Origin: Dichetophora obliterata
Lineage: Eukaryota > Arthropoda > Insecta > Diptera > Sciomyzidae
Assembly (NCBI GenBank): GCA_963920525.1
Contig: OY986438.1
Location: forward strand, 48,020,288 to 48,084,287
Length of the DNA: 64,000 bases
Reading direction: 5' to 3'
A program made the translations under genes and the position numbers. The notes beneath the pieces were generated by a model, which was not told the DNA's origin, made no database searches, and worked only from the letters and a program-made list of their open reading frames with translations. Numbering within the stretch: the stretch's first letter is position 1; each line of letters opens with the position of its first letter. This document shows positions 46,918 through 59,402 of the stretch, piece by piece.

Positions 46918-48985
46918 AACTTAAATATGTTACTGAATAGTTTTTCCGTAACATAGAGATGCGAAAGCTAGCTTTATTTTATTTTTAAAATTTTTCATAG
47001 CATACAACCTTCACTTCAGTCGTTTAATAATCCACATTGTAAAAGTCAGCTTTTTAGATACGCTAGGCTTTTAACTGTTTTTATATATGTTTTGTAGTTT
47101 TAAAACTGTTGCGAATCAAGTGAACGATTGTTATTGTCTGGTATTAAAAATGTATCTCATTGTTTACTCGATTGCCAGCGCGAGTAAAATATTGCAATCG
47201 ATCAGTTCTAACCGGGCGTTTAAAGCAACTGTTAACCATGTGGAAAAATATAAACATTTTCAATTACTTTCTCATGTCTTCGTGCATCTTATAGGCATGA
47301 CTGACTGAGTTGTCCAGTCACGGATTTTAATAAAGCAAAGTTTAAAAGCCTTAATCAGCAATACTACCTCAATGTTGATAATATTATCAAAAATTATTAC
47401 TCTTAACAAAAAATTTGAGATTATTAATAATTCCATCGATTAGTTAAATAAATTGAAACAATGTTTTTCTTAAAATAAAACAATTTTTTTTTTATATGTT
47501 GATAAGCGCTTTTAACTGTTTCAATTTAGCCCACTGGAGCACAAGCGAGGATTCTGCGAAAAGTGAGAGTTTTGCGATCGTTTTCGGGGGAGTAACTTTT
47601 TGTTAGTAAAGTTTTGTTTTCGAACTTGGAGATTCTTTGCGTTTTATTATTATGACTAGTTTGAATAAAAACCTTTCGATGTACTCATTTTAAGAGTCTA
47701 GGGCGTGGTGTCTGTTTAACAATATAACTGTAGTAACTTTTCATGAATTAATATAAACTTCACCTCATATTGAAATTTGACAGTGGCAATCCACTCTAAC
47801 CCCTTGTACAGCCGTGCTAAAGAACTATAACTGACTGAGAACTGTAATCTTGATGTCATAATAACGGGATTTTTTCAGAATTTTCTATTCGAATAAGTTA
47901 TTACCAAAGAAGTTTTCGTATACAGTAAGTCTTCTCAATCAACGAATTCTCATACAAAAATACGTTATACTGAGAAAATCTTGAATATGGGTATCTCTAT
48001 GGTCGCGCTCGTAACGTTTATACGCCTTTTTTGTTGTTAAAAATTAAAAGAAGCAAAGAAAAAATGAAACTTTTCTCTCCTCTTTTGATTTTTGAATAGC
48101 ACTCTAGTAGTACTATATTTAGCGTAAAGAGTGGAAGCGATCGAAAGTATTGCCCAAAGATATAAGCAAACAAAAAAGGACTCTTTACGATACAAAAAAA
48201 TAGAAGTGCTTTTTGTCTGCATCTATATAAATGAAAAAATCTACGAAGTGCTTACGAGTTTTTTATCAAAGTTATTTTAATTTGATCTGGAATGATGTTG
48301 CTATGAATGCATTATTGCTTTGTTGAAAAATCTTTTCTAATTATTTTTATACAAAACATATGATACGTTAATATTAGGATGTTTTATTTATTTTATTGAT
48401 CTAGAAAAACATATAAAGTGTAATTCAGGACCGTAAAAACCGGGTAAAATGGTCACATATGTGGACAAAAGTTTTTGTATTGAAATATTTTCTGATTTGT
48501 CGTTATTTCTTTCAAATATTGGCGCAATGGATAGAAAAAATACTCTCCCCTATAAGATTTCTTTTAATTTCTCAAATATGTCGCGTAAGAAGGCTCCTCT
48601 GTATGGTAAGTAAAAAAGTGTTGATAAATAATGAATTTATTGTAAAAAAGTACAATATGTCCATATATGACCATATTTAAAAACTATTACTTCCAAAAAA
48701 ATTTTTAAATTTTTTTTTTGAGAAATATCTTAATTAGATTCTATTTAGTAATAACACCTTAAAAAATATTTTTTCATTGTATTTCTTGGTGCGGGATTGA
48801 AGAGGTTAAGCTTTGTATACATATAATAGTATTTATTATAATTAAAAAAATCAAACTTTCGTTAAAATTTTTCAACCTTTGTCACCATTTTTCAACTTCT
48901 GTTGCCATTCAGCATGTTTTTTTTAAAAATTCAAATTGAGGTCAGCTCTTAGTAATCTCAAAATATAAATTCAAACAGTTTTTCT
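46918..48985. other. 5' flank of the transporter gene
   Basis: Contains the 5' leader and presumably the promoter. A nine-codon upstream ORF (ATG-TGG-ATT ... TGA) is readable on the minus strand near 47040. No other gene; ORFs at 47087-47308 and 48459-48680 have no motif. Confidence 0.4.
47080..47087 (-). promoter_or_regulatory. Candidate TATA box of the transporter gene
   Basis: TATATAAA on the minus strand about 165 bases before the start codon. No convincing initiator 30 bases downstream, and AT-rich DNA makes chance matches common. Confidence 0.22.
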
Positions 48986-48993
48986 CTATTGTT

Positions 48994-50547
48994 CATGATT
49001 TAATTATTATAGGCTGTCCATTCGTTTGACAACACCCGTAAATATGTAAACACAAATATATTCTCTCTCAAATATAAATGACAACCAGGCATTTGTTGTC
49101 TTCTCAGAAAAAAGTTATGCTTCAGTGTTTCGCTGTGAATGTTTTTAAAAAAGTAGTAATTAGATATTCTATATTACAATAACTGGGGCGCCACGATTTG
49201 AAAATGGTTTTTTGTACAGAATAAAAGAAAATATGTTTGGTCGAATAAAAAATCGATGCCTCAACTAGTTATCGATTTTTAAAATTTTTTGCTTGGAACA
49301 ATATCTGTTCAGTAAAATATCTATATCTTTACTATTATCCAATAGATACAAAATATTGACACGTCATTTGAAAGAAACCTAATATATCTATTAGACAAAA
49401 TACAAATAAAATAAATTAAAGCAATAATTTCAATTTTGGGAGCAGTTTTATATTACTTTTGCTTTTAATTATTGATAAAACCCTTATTTTCTCAAAAATT
49501 TGCAGCATAAGGTGTCAAAAATATATTTTATATATAAAGACTACAGTTTTATCTTTCGTTTAATATATAAAAATCCATGTTCTTTTTTTGAATTGACTCT
49601 AAGTTTAATATATTTGTTGCGATGATCAACTACTTAATTTAATTAAATGGGTGCTGTTAACCAAAACTGATCAGCTAAAAGTTTAAAATTTTTTCGATTG
49701 CGTAAATTGACGCGTCAAGTTTGAAAGTCTTGACAAGTGGAAACCAAGATAAAGTTGTCATTTCTGTAACCCACTGTGTATTCAGTTAGTGATAGACTAA
49801 AACGAAATTTAGTATATCACATTAAAGTAGTTATCAAATATACTATAAAAACGTGCGGAAAAGTGTTTTAGCCTCTGATAGCTGCGATCTCCAAATAAAG
49901 ATGATTTCGTCATTCCTGGCAATTTATGTCATTCCTGTAACAACTCAAAAAATAATATGCTTACAAATCAATTTCATGATGCTCAAAATTAGCACTCGAG
50001 TTAAGGGCTTTTTCAGCACCTATATATATTCTGGCATCGCTAAAAAGCTTCCAGTCTGCAGGCTTACTTATTGTAGCTTCAGTTTTATTTTTACATGTAA
50101 GCAAAATGCTACGAAAACATTCGATCTATATTTAAAAACACGTTTTCAATGAAATTTATTTCTTAACTGACTCTTTTACTAATTGCAAATTCAAAGATCA
50201 AAAATAATACAAATATTCATAAAATTTAAAAATTTTTTGTGCTATGTGTGCTGTATACATTATTTTATTATTTCTGTATAAATTAACATTATCATTACCT
50301 TTTTAAAAGCTCAATAAAATTTTTTAATCGAAACAAATAAATAGTGGAAAACGTAGTAAAAAAAGCAGGAGTGAAATGTACTTTTGAGTATTTAGTACTA
50401 CGAAAAAGTATGATATTTAGGTAACTGAGCCTTATTTTGTCATAAAAAAATTACTCTTTTGCTCTCCTCTTCAATTTTATGGGTGTATATCTTCCTTCTT
50501 GTGAGAATACGACAAACGAATGGACAACCTATAGTAATTAAATCATG
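48994..50547. mobile_element. P-superfamily-like element, 1554 bp
   Basis: Ends CATGATTTAATTATTATAGG and inverted CATGATTTAATTACTATAGG, the pairing running on through tgtccattcgtttg (about 36 bp). Exact 8-bp target duplication CTATTGTT at 48986-48993 and 50548-50555. CATGAT ends and 8-bp duplication are as in P elements. The interior has no recognisable transposase; a 99-codon ORF at 49853-50152 is without motif. Non-autonomous. Confidence 0.85.
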
Positions 50548-50555
50548 CTATTGTT

Positions 50556-51149
50556 GAGGTTAAAAAACTTTTCAGTAACATTAAATTTTTCAGTCGCGGT
50601 AGACCTTTTAGTGGAAATGCCCATATTCCAGATATCGTCATAAAATACTGTCAAAATAACAGAAATTTTTTACCATTTGTAAGATATTTCACCATTGTAA
50701 TATATATTCAGACATGCACATAATATAAAAAATGCTTGTTGTAGGTTATCCGTAAGAGACAGCTATGTCTCTTGTTTTTGTACATCTGAGCAATGTCTAA
50801 GTTTCCTTCAACACTATGTTCTGCCATCTCTTATAATTTAGTTTTATTTAAGAAATTATCTTTAAATGCTCACATTTCAGGTCAAAGGTCATAAATCCAT
50901 ACCGCATTTACCTTTCTAGACCCTGACATCTCTGGAAGGTCTGGGTGGGGAGGCTGGCACAACATGGTTGGATTTTAGATTGGTGACCTTTGATCTTAAA
51001 TATTAGCGTTGAAAGAAATTTTTTCTTGAAAAACCCTTTGAATTTTGTTAAGACAGCTCTAAAATAACTTTCTTTATCGTGATCACAGGCGGACAGAAGG
51101 ACATGACTAAATAAACTCAGAAGGTGGTGCTGATCGAGAATATACATAG
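50556..51149. other. Intergenic, nothing recognised
   Basis: A GC-richer patch at 50920-50980; a 94-codon minus ORF (50908-51192) crosses into the next element and has no motif. Confidence 0.35.
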
Positions 51150-52661
51150 GGGAAGATGCCCACCTGCTGAACACGTTTCGTTTAGAGGCCATAACTTTGG
51201 TTTAAAACATAATTTTTCGAATCTCTCAGTTACGTTTGCAAGCTAAGTTCAATAGCTAACGAGAAATTCAAATCGAATTTTAAATTTCCGAAAAATACAA
51301 TTTTAGCAGTCTTTCTGGCAGAAGTCTCGAAAATTGACTTCCGAAAACTTCAGCCTAGCTACTGAACACCTAAAACACATCTCTGTAAAAATAAGCAAAC
51401 TAAGTAAACCATTAGTTTTTAGCATGCTTGAAAAATTTATTCATTCCATGACTTGCAGTGACTTACTGAAGTTAAAGCAAAAGAAAATGCATTGGATTCG
51501 AAAAAAATAAAGATAAGTCAAAAAAATTAGGTTGAATTAAGTAAAAATTAGTCTTTGATGTCTTCAGCATCCTCCTCATAATTAAATTTTTTTTAAAAAA
51601 AGTTAAAAAAACCAAGGCGTGCGCCTTACACAAACAACGTTTGGTCTTTTACGTGAAAGGGAAGGGATAGATCATTAGAGGAAGAATTGATTGGAACCAT
51701 ACGTGAATTATCGATTAGGTGGAACAAACGTGAAAGACAATTTGAATGGCTTATAACCAAGGCTACTGCTATGCCTTAACCTCGGCAAGCATTACCAGCC
51801 CTCAGGTGTTCCTGTCCTATAATTCCACATTTTCCACAATTTAGCAGTGTATTTTTTGTTTCAATTATTCTTAAGTGTGGTAAAGAACAAAGAAAGTGAA
51901 AAGAACCATGTCCGAGCCCGGATTTGGACCGGGGACCTCTGAGTTGATAGTCAAGCGCACTCAAATGCCGATAAATTGGATTTTTTGCACGTAAAATAGT
52001 TCGCCTGCATATTTAAACATTTCAAATGAATGTTGGCATTAATTGCTATTGATGAAATTTTTGCTGGCCAATTTTCGAGGCATTTCTTCCTGGCAAATTA
52101 TGCAAAAATCAACATATTCATCTGACGAATCTGGTGACTGTTTCGCATCAAGTATTTTTTTTGTTCTGCCTTTCACTTTTTTGACTACGCCAAGCTGAAA
52201 TTGTTTAGTAGGTTATTTAAAATGACATATGAATGTCCAAAAAACTGTTCAGTAGGTGGGCCTACTTTTTGTTCAGTAGATGGGCAGTGACGCCATCATG
52301 ACATGACGCAAAATATTTGTTTTCCATTACATAATACTGTTCGATTGTTCATTGAGTTGTGTGAAATAAATATTAAACTATAAAGTCTATCATACTCACC
52401 TTTTTTTCGATAAAAAACACTTAAATATTCACTAATTTGATATACAATTTTTTGATTAGCTTAATTTTTCTCGAATATTTTGTTTCACGACGGCCGTTCG
52501 GTTAAAGCAACACGCGCGTACAACTCAATGATTTGTCAAAATAGAACATTCAATGAGATGCTACTTTGACGCTATACACATTGGCGTTCTTATCTATACA
52601 GACTTTAAAACTGATAGTGTTCAGTAGACGGGCCTGTTCAGCAGGTGGGCATCCTCCCCTG
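51150..52661. mobile_element. TIR element with GGGGARGATGCCCACCTGC ends
   Basis: About 1.5 kb. ggggaagatgcccacctgctgaaca near 51151 is mirrored by tgttcagcaggtgggcatcctcccc at 52636-52660. A variant subterminal repeat 'gttcagtagatgggc' appears at ~52277 and 'ctactgaacac' at 51357. No transposase seen. It contains SINE copy 2. Target duplication not resolved. Confidence 0.7.
51775..51985 (-). mobile_element. tRNA-derived SINE, copy 2
   Basis: The minus strand carries an A-box-like head (tttgagtgcgcttgactatcaa), a B box variant (ccggtccaaatccggg), then catggttcttttcactttctttgttcttt and a body with ctaaattgtggaaaatgtgg. Aligns with 56611-57170. The B box is decayed (GGTCCAAATCC instead of GGTTCGAATCC). 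Confidence 0.75.
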
Positions 52662-52666
52662 CTTCT

Positions 52667-54115
52667 CTAACCCAGTGGGGGTGGGTACAGTTATTACAAA
52701 TTACGACCAAGAAAGTGCACGTTATTCTGCAAAGGGGCGTTGCAACATTGAAAAACCACTGAATCTTGAATAATATTGGCACTAGAGTACTGAAATTTAG
52801 TACAAGGGTAGGGATAATTATGAAGAAATACGGTCAAAAAAGTGGGCGTTATTATACTAGGGGGCATGGAAAAAGTAGAAGAACACTATCTTGAATAATA
52901 TTGACTCTAGAGTACTCAAATTTACAACTATGACAAATAATGGTCAAGGAAGTGAGTGTTTTTCGACAAAGGGGCGTGTTAATATTAGAAAAAAAACTGT
53001 ATTAAAGTATTAAAGTATTGTAAAGGTATTAACATTTAGTACAGAGGTAGGCACAATGATGACCAATTACGGTCAAGAAAGTGTGCGTTATTGGACAAAG
53101 GGGAGTGGCAATATTATAAAAAAGCACTGTATTTCGAATAACATTCATACTAAGGTACTGAAATTTAGTACAGGGGTAGGCACAATTATTAAAATTTACG
53201 TTCAAGAAAGTGGGCGTTATTCGACAAAGGGGTGATTCAAAATTATAATAACCAGAGCTAGGATTTCGATGACATGTCATCTTTTTTCTGCTGCTTCTAA
53301 GACATTTCGTGATTATTTAAAACGTCCATTTATGTTTCCAAAATTCCAAATATGAAAAGTTTTTCGGACATTTTTTAGTGTAATTTTTATAATATTTTTT
53401 TGTTTTTTTTTTAACGAAAAAATGTTAAAATGTAAATTTTTAAACATATTCCTTTATTATTAGAGTCCCTTCAATCAAAAACATTACCTCTCGACAAAGG
53501 AGTAGCTTAGTTTATAGATTTTGATGGAAAAAAGCTCTGCGCGTGGGGAAACTGACGAAAGGGTATGTAGAAAAATGAAACAAGTGTTAGATAAAAACTC
53601 AGGATACGCAAGTATAAAATATATTTGAATTTAGTAATGTTTTATTTTTAAGGCTAAATTTTTTGTGCAATTGTTTGCGTTTTTTATGTAATTTTTGTCA
53701 GTTTTTAGTCATTTTCTGTAGGTTTTAGGTACTTTTTGTTATTATTTAGGCCTTTTTTTTTTGCAGTTTTTTAGGTCATCAAAATCCGATCCCTGATAAT
53801 AACACTATATCTCGAATAATATTCACACTAGGCTGCTGAAATTTAGTTCAAGAGAAGGCACAATTATAACACATTACGGTCAAGTAAGTGGGCGTTATTG
53901 AACAAAGGGGCATGGCAGTATTAGAAAACCAATGTTTTTAAATAATATTGACACTAGGGTGCTGAAATTTAGTTAAAGGGAAGACATAATTATAACACAT
54001 TACGGTCAAGTGGGCATTATTGAACAAAAGGGAGTGAAAATACTAGGAGTAACATTGACAATAGGGTAATAAAAGTCTTTACAAGAATGGGTAAAATTAT
54101 TACAAAACACGATGA
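52667..54115 (+). repeat. ~127-bp minisatellite, 7-8 copies, split by a hAT MITE
   Basis: The anchor 'ttacggtcaagaaagtgggcg' (or variants) recurs at about 52701, 52828, 52938, 53067, 53196, then (after a 543-bp insertion) 53874, 54000 and a last degenerate copy ~54104. The spacing is mostly 126-129 bp. Each unit also has 'gacaaaggggcgtggcaat' and 'gaataatattgacactagggtactgaaatttag'. Confidence 0.9.
53253..53795. mobile_element. hAT MITE inside the minisatellite
   Basis: 543 bp, ends CAGAGCTAGGATTTCGATGAC and inverted CAGGGATCGGATTTTGATGAC, with an exact 8-bp duplication ATAATAAC at 53245-53252 and 53796-53803. Body T-rich, no transposase. Confidence 0.88.
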
Positions 54116-54985
54116 AGACATATTTTTGTTAAGTCTCTTTATTGGACTCCTGAATAAAAAAACATTTCAATTAAATATATTATATAAAAAACAGCGGAGA
54201 TATTTGCATGGAAAGTTAAATTTAATTGATTCTTAAATCGCTTTATCTCATTCTTAGTTTACGTTGTTTAATGAAAAAGTCGTTGTACTTCAAATTTCTA
54301 CAGTTTTCTGAAGGTTTCACTTCTGCCGTGCGTGGCTGCCACACATATTTATTTGTGTGTTTGTTTTAAATCATACGTGAGAATCTTTATAGCAATTAAG
54401 TTTAAAAAAAATACAAAATAATAAAAAAAAATTAAAAATATACAGATTTCATTTCGAAATTAGGAAATTCAACATTTGGAGTTGAAGAAAAAGTGTAAGG
54501 AACTTCGTTCCTGACGGAGGTCTCCCTACCGCACCACTTTTTGTTGTTCACTGGGAGGCGTTCGATTGAGATTAAAAAACTGAATTAACATAAAAACTCA
54601 ATTTGTTTAATTGCGCGAGGCAAAATTAGGCAAGAAAGAAATTAAAATTAGCGACAAGTACCGAGGAAGTGAATTTTGAAATCGTCAGTAATCTTTTTAA
54701 ACTGTTCTCTTTATTAATTTGTGTTAGTGTTTTGTTTTGCAAACTTATTATTACGCTTTAAGAATTGTTGTTTTGCATAACCATTTGTCTGATGGTGATA
54801 ATTGGCTCTTACTTGTCAATTGGTTTCATTGACCGTGATGTTAGTTTTGAAATCTGTATTCCGCTTCACACATTGATCTATTTTTAATCTATGAAATCAA
54901 TGAATGACTGAGGCAATCTTTTTCAAACCAAATGCAACCATATTTGTTTTTGAAATATACAATAGCCGCAACACGCAGAAAATAA
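54116..54985. other. Intergenic; dispersed repeat fragment, otherwise nothing
   Basis: 54160-54310 matches the repeat at 140-300 in inverted orientation. No gene signal in the rest. Confidence 0.4.
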
Positions 54986-55210
54986 CTATAAGGCTATTCA
55001 CAGTTTAAGCGTATATTTAACAAATCGTATTTATAGCATTTGTTATTGTTGAAACTGTGAGCACTCCATCATGTGACTGTCGTATTCGAAAATTATGCAA
55101 CTCTGTTATGTATGTAATTATACGGCTGTAGACAGAGCATAAAAATACGAGGTACAAAAAACACGTCCAAGGGCTACTTTAATTTACACGTGTTTGCGTG
55201 TTTTGTGTGG
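54986..55210 (+). mobile_element. Harbinger-like MITE, copy 2 (right end lost)
   Basis: Starts taaggctattcacagtttaag and follows copy 1 through gttgaaactgtgagcac, catgtgactgtcgtattc and cgaggtacaaaaaacacgtcc, then diverges after ~55210. Confidence 0.72.
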
Positions 55211-55900
55211 CAAAAGACGTACAACACAAAAAAATTTCAAAATTAATGGTTTATCGATATTTTTTTTCTGATTAATTCAGCTGTTCACGGGTTTCAACAT
55301 ACACATACTTCCTTAGCTCAGGTATGATATAACAGTGCTTTCAATCCGTTGTGTGAGATCTTTGTTAGCGTTTTTACGTCGCACAGTGTTGTTTATAAAT
55401 GAGTGTTTATTATGTCTCTTTAAATTATAAGCACTTACTTTGCCAATTATTTATTTACTTTTAATTGAAAGGTGAATGAACGCCGACAGCACATTACGAT
55501 AAATGCATTAACATTAAATTACTTGTTTTGTAAGCAGCTTCGTCTGTGGAAATGTGTGCGAAAAAAAATACTGTGCAATCACAGTACTTGAATGACGTTT
55601 AGACTTTTTATTAATTTATGAATTCCAAATAATGAAAAACATGTTGTATGCCCTGAGTTGCTTGAGATATAATTAAAGGTAATTTGTTCTGTTTGCAACT
55701 TACAATGGCCGCATTCAGCGCAGACAACTGTTGTGAACTGTAATGGTGGCGCTACCTTAACCCGAATCCCCCTGAGTTAATTTTTTTTTAAACTTTCAGA
55801 ATGACCTGTTAACGCAAATATAAAATAGTTTAAACTAAAATAAGCACATTTTAAGTGTATGTATTTGCGTTGCCATATGGCAACGACAGGGTGTTTCGGG
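55211..55900. other. Intergenic, nothing recognised
   Basis: No ORF or clear repeat. Confidence 0.35.
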
Positions 55901-55903
55901 TTA

Positions 55904-56350
55904 AGGCGAATTTACACATTTCATTAAAAACGATGATAGTGAACGTTGAACGATGACAGTGAATCAATTTTTAATTTACATTATTCAAAGTGTAAATTTG
56001 AAATTTGATGGATGATTCGGTGTTGAATGTCAAAATATATTCTCTGGCTGATTAATTTTATTGACGTTTAAAAAAATTAAGTAAATAAAAGCTATTCAGC
56101 AATTAAATAAAAAAAATATAAACTTTCTGCTTCAAATTATGTTAACACCTTTCAATTGTGTTTTAGTACGAATGACACATCAGTTCGGTTTGCTTTCACT
56201 TTCATCAAAAGTAGGAAGTCCTTCTACTTCTTTCACTGTTCAATGTGGATGACAATCATCTTCATTTTAAAGATGAAACTCAATTTACATTTTACAAATC
56301 AGATGATTCATCCAAAGTGAAGGATGATAGTGAATCGTGTAAATTCGCCT
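55904..56350. mobile_element. MITE with TTA target duplication (PIF/Harbinger-like)
   Basis: 447 bp; ends AGGCGAATTTACAC and inverted GTAAATTCGCCT, flanked by TTA on both sides (55901-55903, 56351-56353). The 3-bp TWA duplication is characteristic of PIF/Harbinger. Subterminal regions also pair (cattattcaaag, gatgatagtgaa repeats). Confidence 0.8.
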
Positions 56351-56517
56351 TTAGTTCACGATGTTTTTCTCTGAATGCGTTGCTACTCTACACGTCAGAA
56401 GTTAGATTCAATTTAATTATATATAATAATAATATATAACTCATGCATAAGTTTTCTGTGCAGTTTTCTGAAGCAGTAGAAATGCTAACAACTTGATTTA
56501 TTTACAATTTAGCAAAA

Positions 56518-56600
56518 CAAGTTAACTACTCCATTAAATCGCATGAGTACCTTTGTTAACAACTGTAGCTTTTTTGATGTCAACTCAAAAATAGACTAAG
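56518..56600 (+). mobile_element. Tiny relic of LINE family L
   Basis: The plus strand reads [14 protein letters not shown] then CSFFDVNSKID, the last ~25 codons of family L ORF2 (C-terminus of copies A-C), followed by no 3' UTR. Confidence 0.7.
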
Positions 56601-56610
56601 AATAGACTTT

Positions 56611-57170
56611 GTCGGCCTTTGTAGTCTAGTGGAGAGTGCGCTAGACTATCAACCCAGAGGTCCCTGGTTCGAATCCAGGCTCGGGCATGGTTCTTTTCAC
56701 TTTCTTTGTTCTTTCCTGCACATCTAAGAATTATCCCAGCAGCGGATTTGCCAGTGGCTACCATAGAACTAATACAGAATAAATTACGAGGTAAGGAAGC
56801 ATTACTTTTTTCAAAAAGTAATGCGTCTGCATATAGCAGAAGTAATTAACTCATACCTCATTACCTGTAATGTAGCATACAAGGAAAAGTAATACAGTGA
56901 TTTTGCAAATATCCGAATAACTTAATACAAGTAGTATGTTAATACATAACTTCTAGGTAATGCTGAAGGGAGGCGATCACTTACCTCCTGTCTCATTCAA
57001 TGTTAAATGTAAGGCCTTTTATGCATAGTAAGATAATATAGTCGGAAGTAGTGGTCATTAGAAGGTAATTGATGCTTCATATATTCGGAATATATTCCAT
57101 CCGCTACTGGGATGAAAAACAAAAAATCCACAGCTAAATTGTGGAAAATGTGGAATTAATACAAACAAGG
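56611..57170 (+). mobile_element. tRNA-derived SINE, copy 1, interrupted
   Basis: Head ggcctttgtagtctagtggagagtgcg (A box) and ctggttcgaatccagg (perfect B box), so a pol III promoter is present. The anticodon stem does not pair well, so it is not a functional tRNA. Then catggttcttttcactttctttg as in copy 2; the body resumes after a 380-bp insertion at 57118 with cagctaaattgtggaaaatgtgg. 3' end uncertain. Confidence 0.78.
56734..57113. mobile_element. MITE nested in the SINE
   Basis: Inverted ends ATCCCAGCAGCGGAT and ATCCGCTACTGGGAT (one mismatch) bound ~380 bp that are absent from SINE copy 2. The CAG.GGCGGAT-like core is hAT-like, but an 8-bp duplication is not evident. Confidence 0.7.
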
Positions 57171-58835
57171 TATTATGTAGTTAGGTCTACTTACATTAAT
57201 GCATGGTTAGTTGTAACGTCTTGTAATGTCCTTGAGCCCAACTACTTTATTGGCGGGTAAATTTTTCCAACATTGGCAAATGAGCAAATGTTGTGAAAGT
57301 GCGAAAAAGCTGTAGTAGCTGAACTCTTTTGTCACACTCATCATGGCCAGACAATTGAGGCGGTTTTCCCAAATGGTGCTTTGAAGGTTTTTAGTCGCCT
57401 GAGGCTGCTAAACGATCGTTCTACTGTACACGTTGTGCACGGTACAGCAATAAAAATTTTCAATGTTTCCGGAAAGAAGGTTTTGGCCTCTTTTAGGACC
57501 TCAACAATAGTAAGATATGTTAGGTTGGGCTTATTTTACCCCAATTGCTGTCAAAATTCAATTTAATTTTGAATGCTTGCTAAATCATAAAATTGGGCGA
57601 AAGTTTTGCAAGTTTCTGCGAGATTTGCGATTGACATCGATTGCTTTGGCGAAGGGTAAAACGTACTTCAAGAGATGTAATACTGGAATTCAAGTATGGT
57701 ATTATTAACGACCTCTTTCAGAACTCTGTAAGGTTTTCTGATAGGTGGTTTCTTGGATGACGTTGTTTTCCAACAATTCGCGGCATATATGTGATGTCTT
57801 CCTCAGTCCGACTTTCTCCGGCAGCTTCATTGAATTCCATCTCGCATTAAAATTCTGCAACCAATTTAAGCTGCTGCCCATATGCACTTGTTGCTGATTG
57901 TTTTGTAATGAAGGTCTGCTGCCAAACAGGCTGTGTCTACCTGCATTTTAGCTGGAACCTTGTTTATTATCACGTTGATAAACTTTCACTTTGATACTTC
58001 CTCGCCGCTTACTGGAAAAATACCTTTTGAGTGCGGTACCGCTATTATGATGACTTGCCCCTTTATTGTGTGGGGCACTACTGCAGCCGCTGCACCCTTT
58101 CTTGTGCCTCACCTTGTTGCACGCCCTGCGCCGGTGCTGTTTCTATGTGCAGTCGGCCGCGAAGTGCATGCCAGCATGGCTTTCGGGGCGCTGATTGGTG
58201 TTTTTCCGTGTTATGATAAGGATTGGACTTGTTGGGGTGTTGATTGCGACCATCAAAATGTTTTTTGCGTTTTGCTTCTGTGTTGTACTAATTGCTAGAA
58301 TGTTCCTTTGCTTTTGTGTCTTAGAAAGAGGCGTTGACTGCTGAAGCCTTTTGGTGATGACAAGTGACATGATTCTCAGTCATCTTTGTTTCTTTTTTAA
58401 GGGTTCATTATTTGATGAGCTTTTGAGCTTCCCGTCTTCTGGATTGTAGTTGAGTTCTACAATTTGATTTGCGAGGATATGTATTTGCTGAAAATCGTCG
58501 TTGTGCTTATTGATTTGTTTCTCCAGACTTATGTAGCTTGCTACTGATCTTATTAAAACGTTATGAGATTTGAGCATTTCCGTGATGGAGCTAACGTTTG
58601 TTTTGTGCATTCGTTTATTTGGTTTTTTATTTAATTGTATTATATCTCCGTAATCCTCGTGGCCAAATATGTTGTGATTGTAAATGAAAGACAATCAGTT
58701 GTTCTTACAACTTAGTTACTATATATTTCAAGATAAGATTATTTATTATATTTTATTAAAGGCTTGTAAAAGGAACTAAACTATATCGGTTGGCCACCAG
58801 CAAGCAAGAGAGAGGAAAAGTAGGCTATTCTTATA
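57171..58835. other. Unrecognised; possibly a decayed retroelement
   Basis: GC-richer than its surroundings. A plus ORF piece (IEAVFPNGALKVFSRLRLLN, 57353-57480) faintly resembles LTR-retrotransposon pol ends. Minus ORFs of 60 (57705-57887) and 104 codons (58380-58694, Asn/Lys-rich) have no motif I know. Nothing can be assigned. Confidence 0.25.
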
Positions 58836-58977
58836 ACCCTTTTCCACACGGCACGTTTTCTTGCCAGCGAATCGAAAATACAAAGGAAAAAACGGCACAG
58901 AAGAAAAACTTGCCAGTACAGACTTGCCTGTATCGCAGACTTGCTGGCAAGAAAACTTTCTGTGTGGAAAAGGGGTC
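58836..58977. mobile_element. Short MITE with CCCTTTTCCACAC ends
   Basis: 142 bp with ~36-bp inverted ends: cccttttccacac...gttttcttgccagc and gctggcaagaaaac...gtgtggaaaaggg. Flanks tcttataa / tcttactt are a weak 8-bp duplication. Confidence 0.75.
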
Positions 58978-59402
58978 TTACTTGCTGTCAAAGTTGTCAT
59001 TCTTGTGAAGTTGGTAACTATTTTTAGGGCTAAAACAGTTTCATTACAATCATTAGCTTTTTGTTGTTCTTTCATTGACCCTGTTCTCACTCGCCTTAAA
59101 AAAAGCAGAGTAATGGCGTTATTTTGACACTATGCATCTGTCAGGTGTTCTTACTACCGACTTTTTTAAGACCGCCTTGCATGCAATAACAATAGAGTTC
59201 AGCTACTACAGCTTTTTCGCACTTTCTCCACATTAGACTATCTTAAGAACCAACTTAATATCATTGAAATATCTCAACGATATACATAGATAAAAGTGGT
59301 CCAAAACAATCCAAAGTGAGAAAAATTTACCCACTATAATATGGCTTGGGCTCAGGGACAACACAAGACATAACAACTAACCATGCGTTAATATAGATCT
59401 AA

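Noticed and set aside
56611..56690. Possible tRNA gene
   Set aside because: A and B boxes are present but the acceptor and anticodon stems do not pair, and a second copy shares the non-tRNA body, so it is a SINE head.
57933..58298. 121-codon plus ORF with Cys- and Ala-rich stretches
   Set aside because: No domain, no splice or start support, and competing open frames on the other strand; left as unrecognised.
58380..58694. 104-codon minus ORF as part of a retroviral-type envelope
   Set aside because: Only a vague heptad-like pattern; no cleavage site, membrane segment or neighbouring LTR seen.
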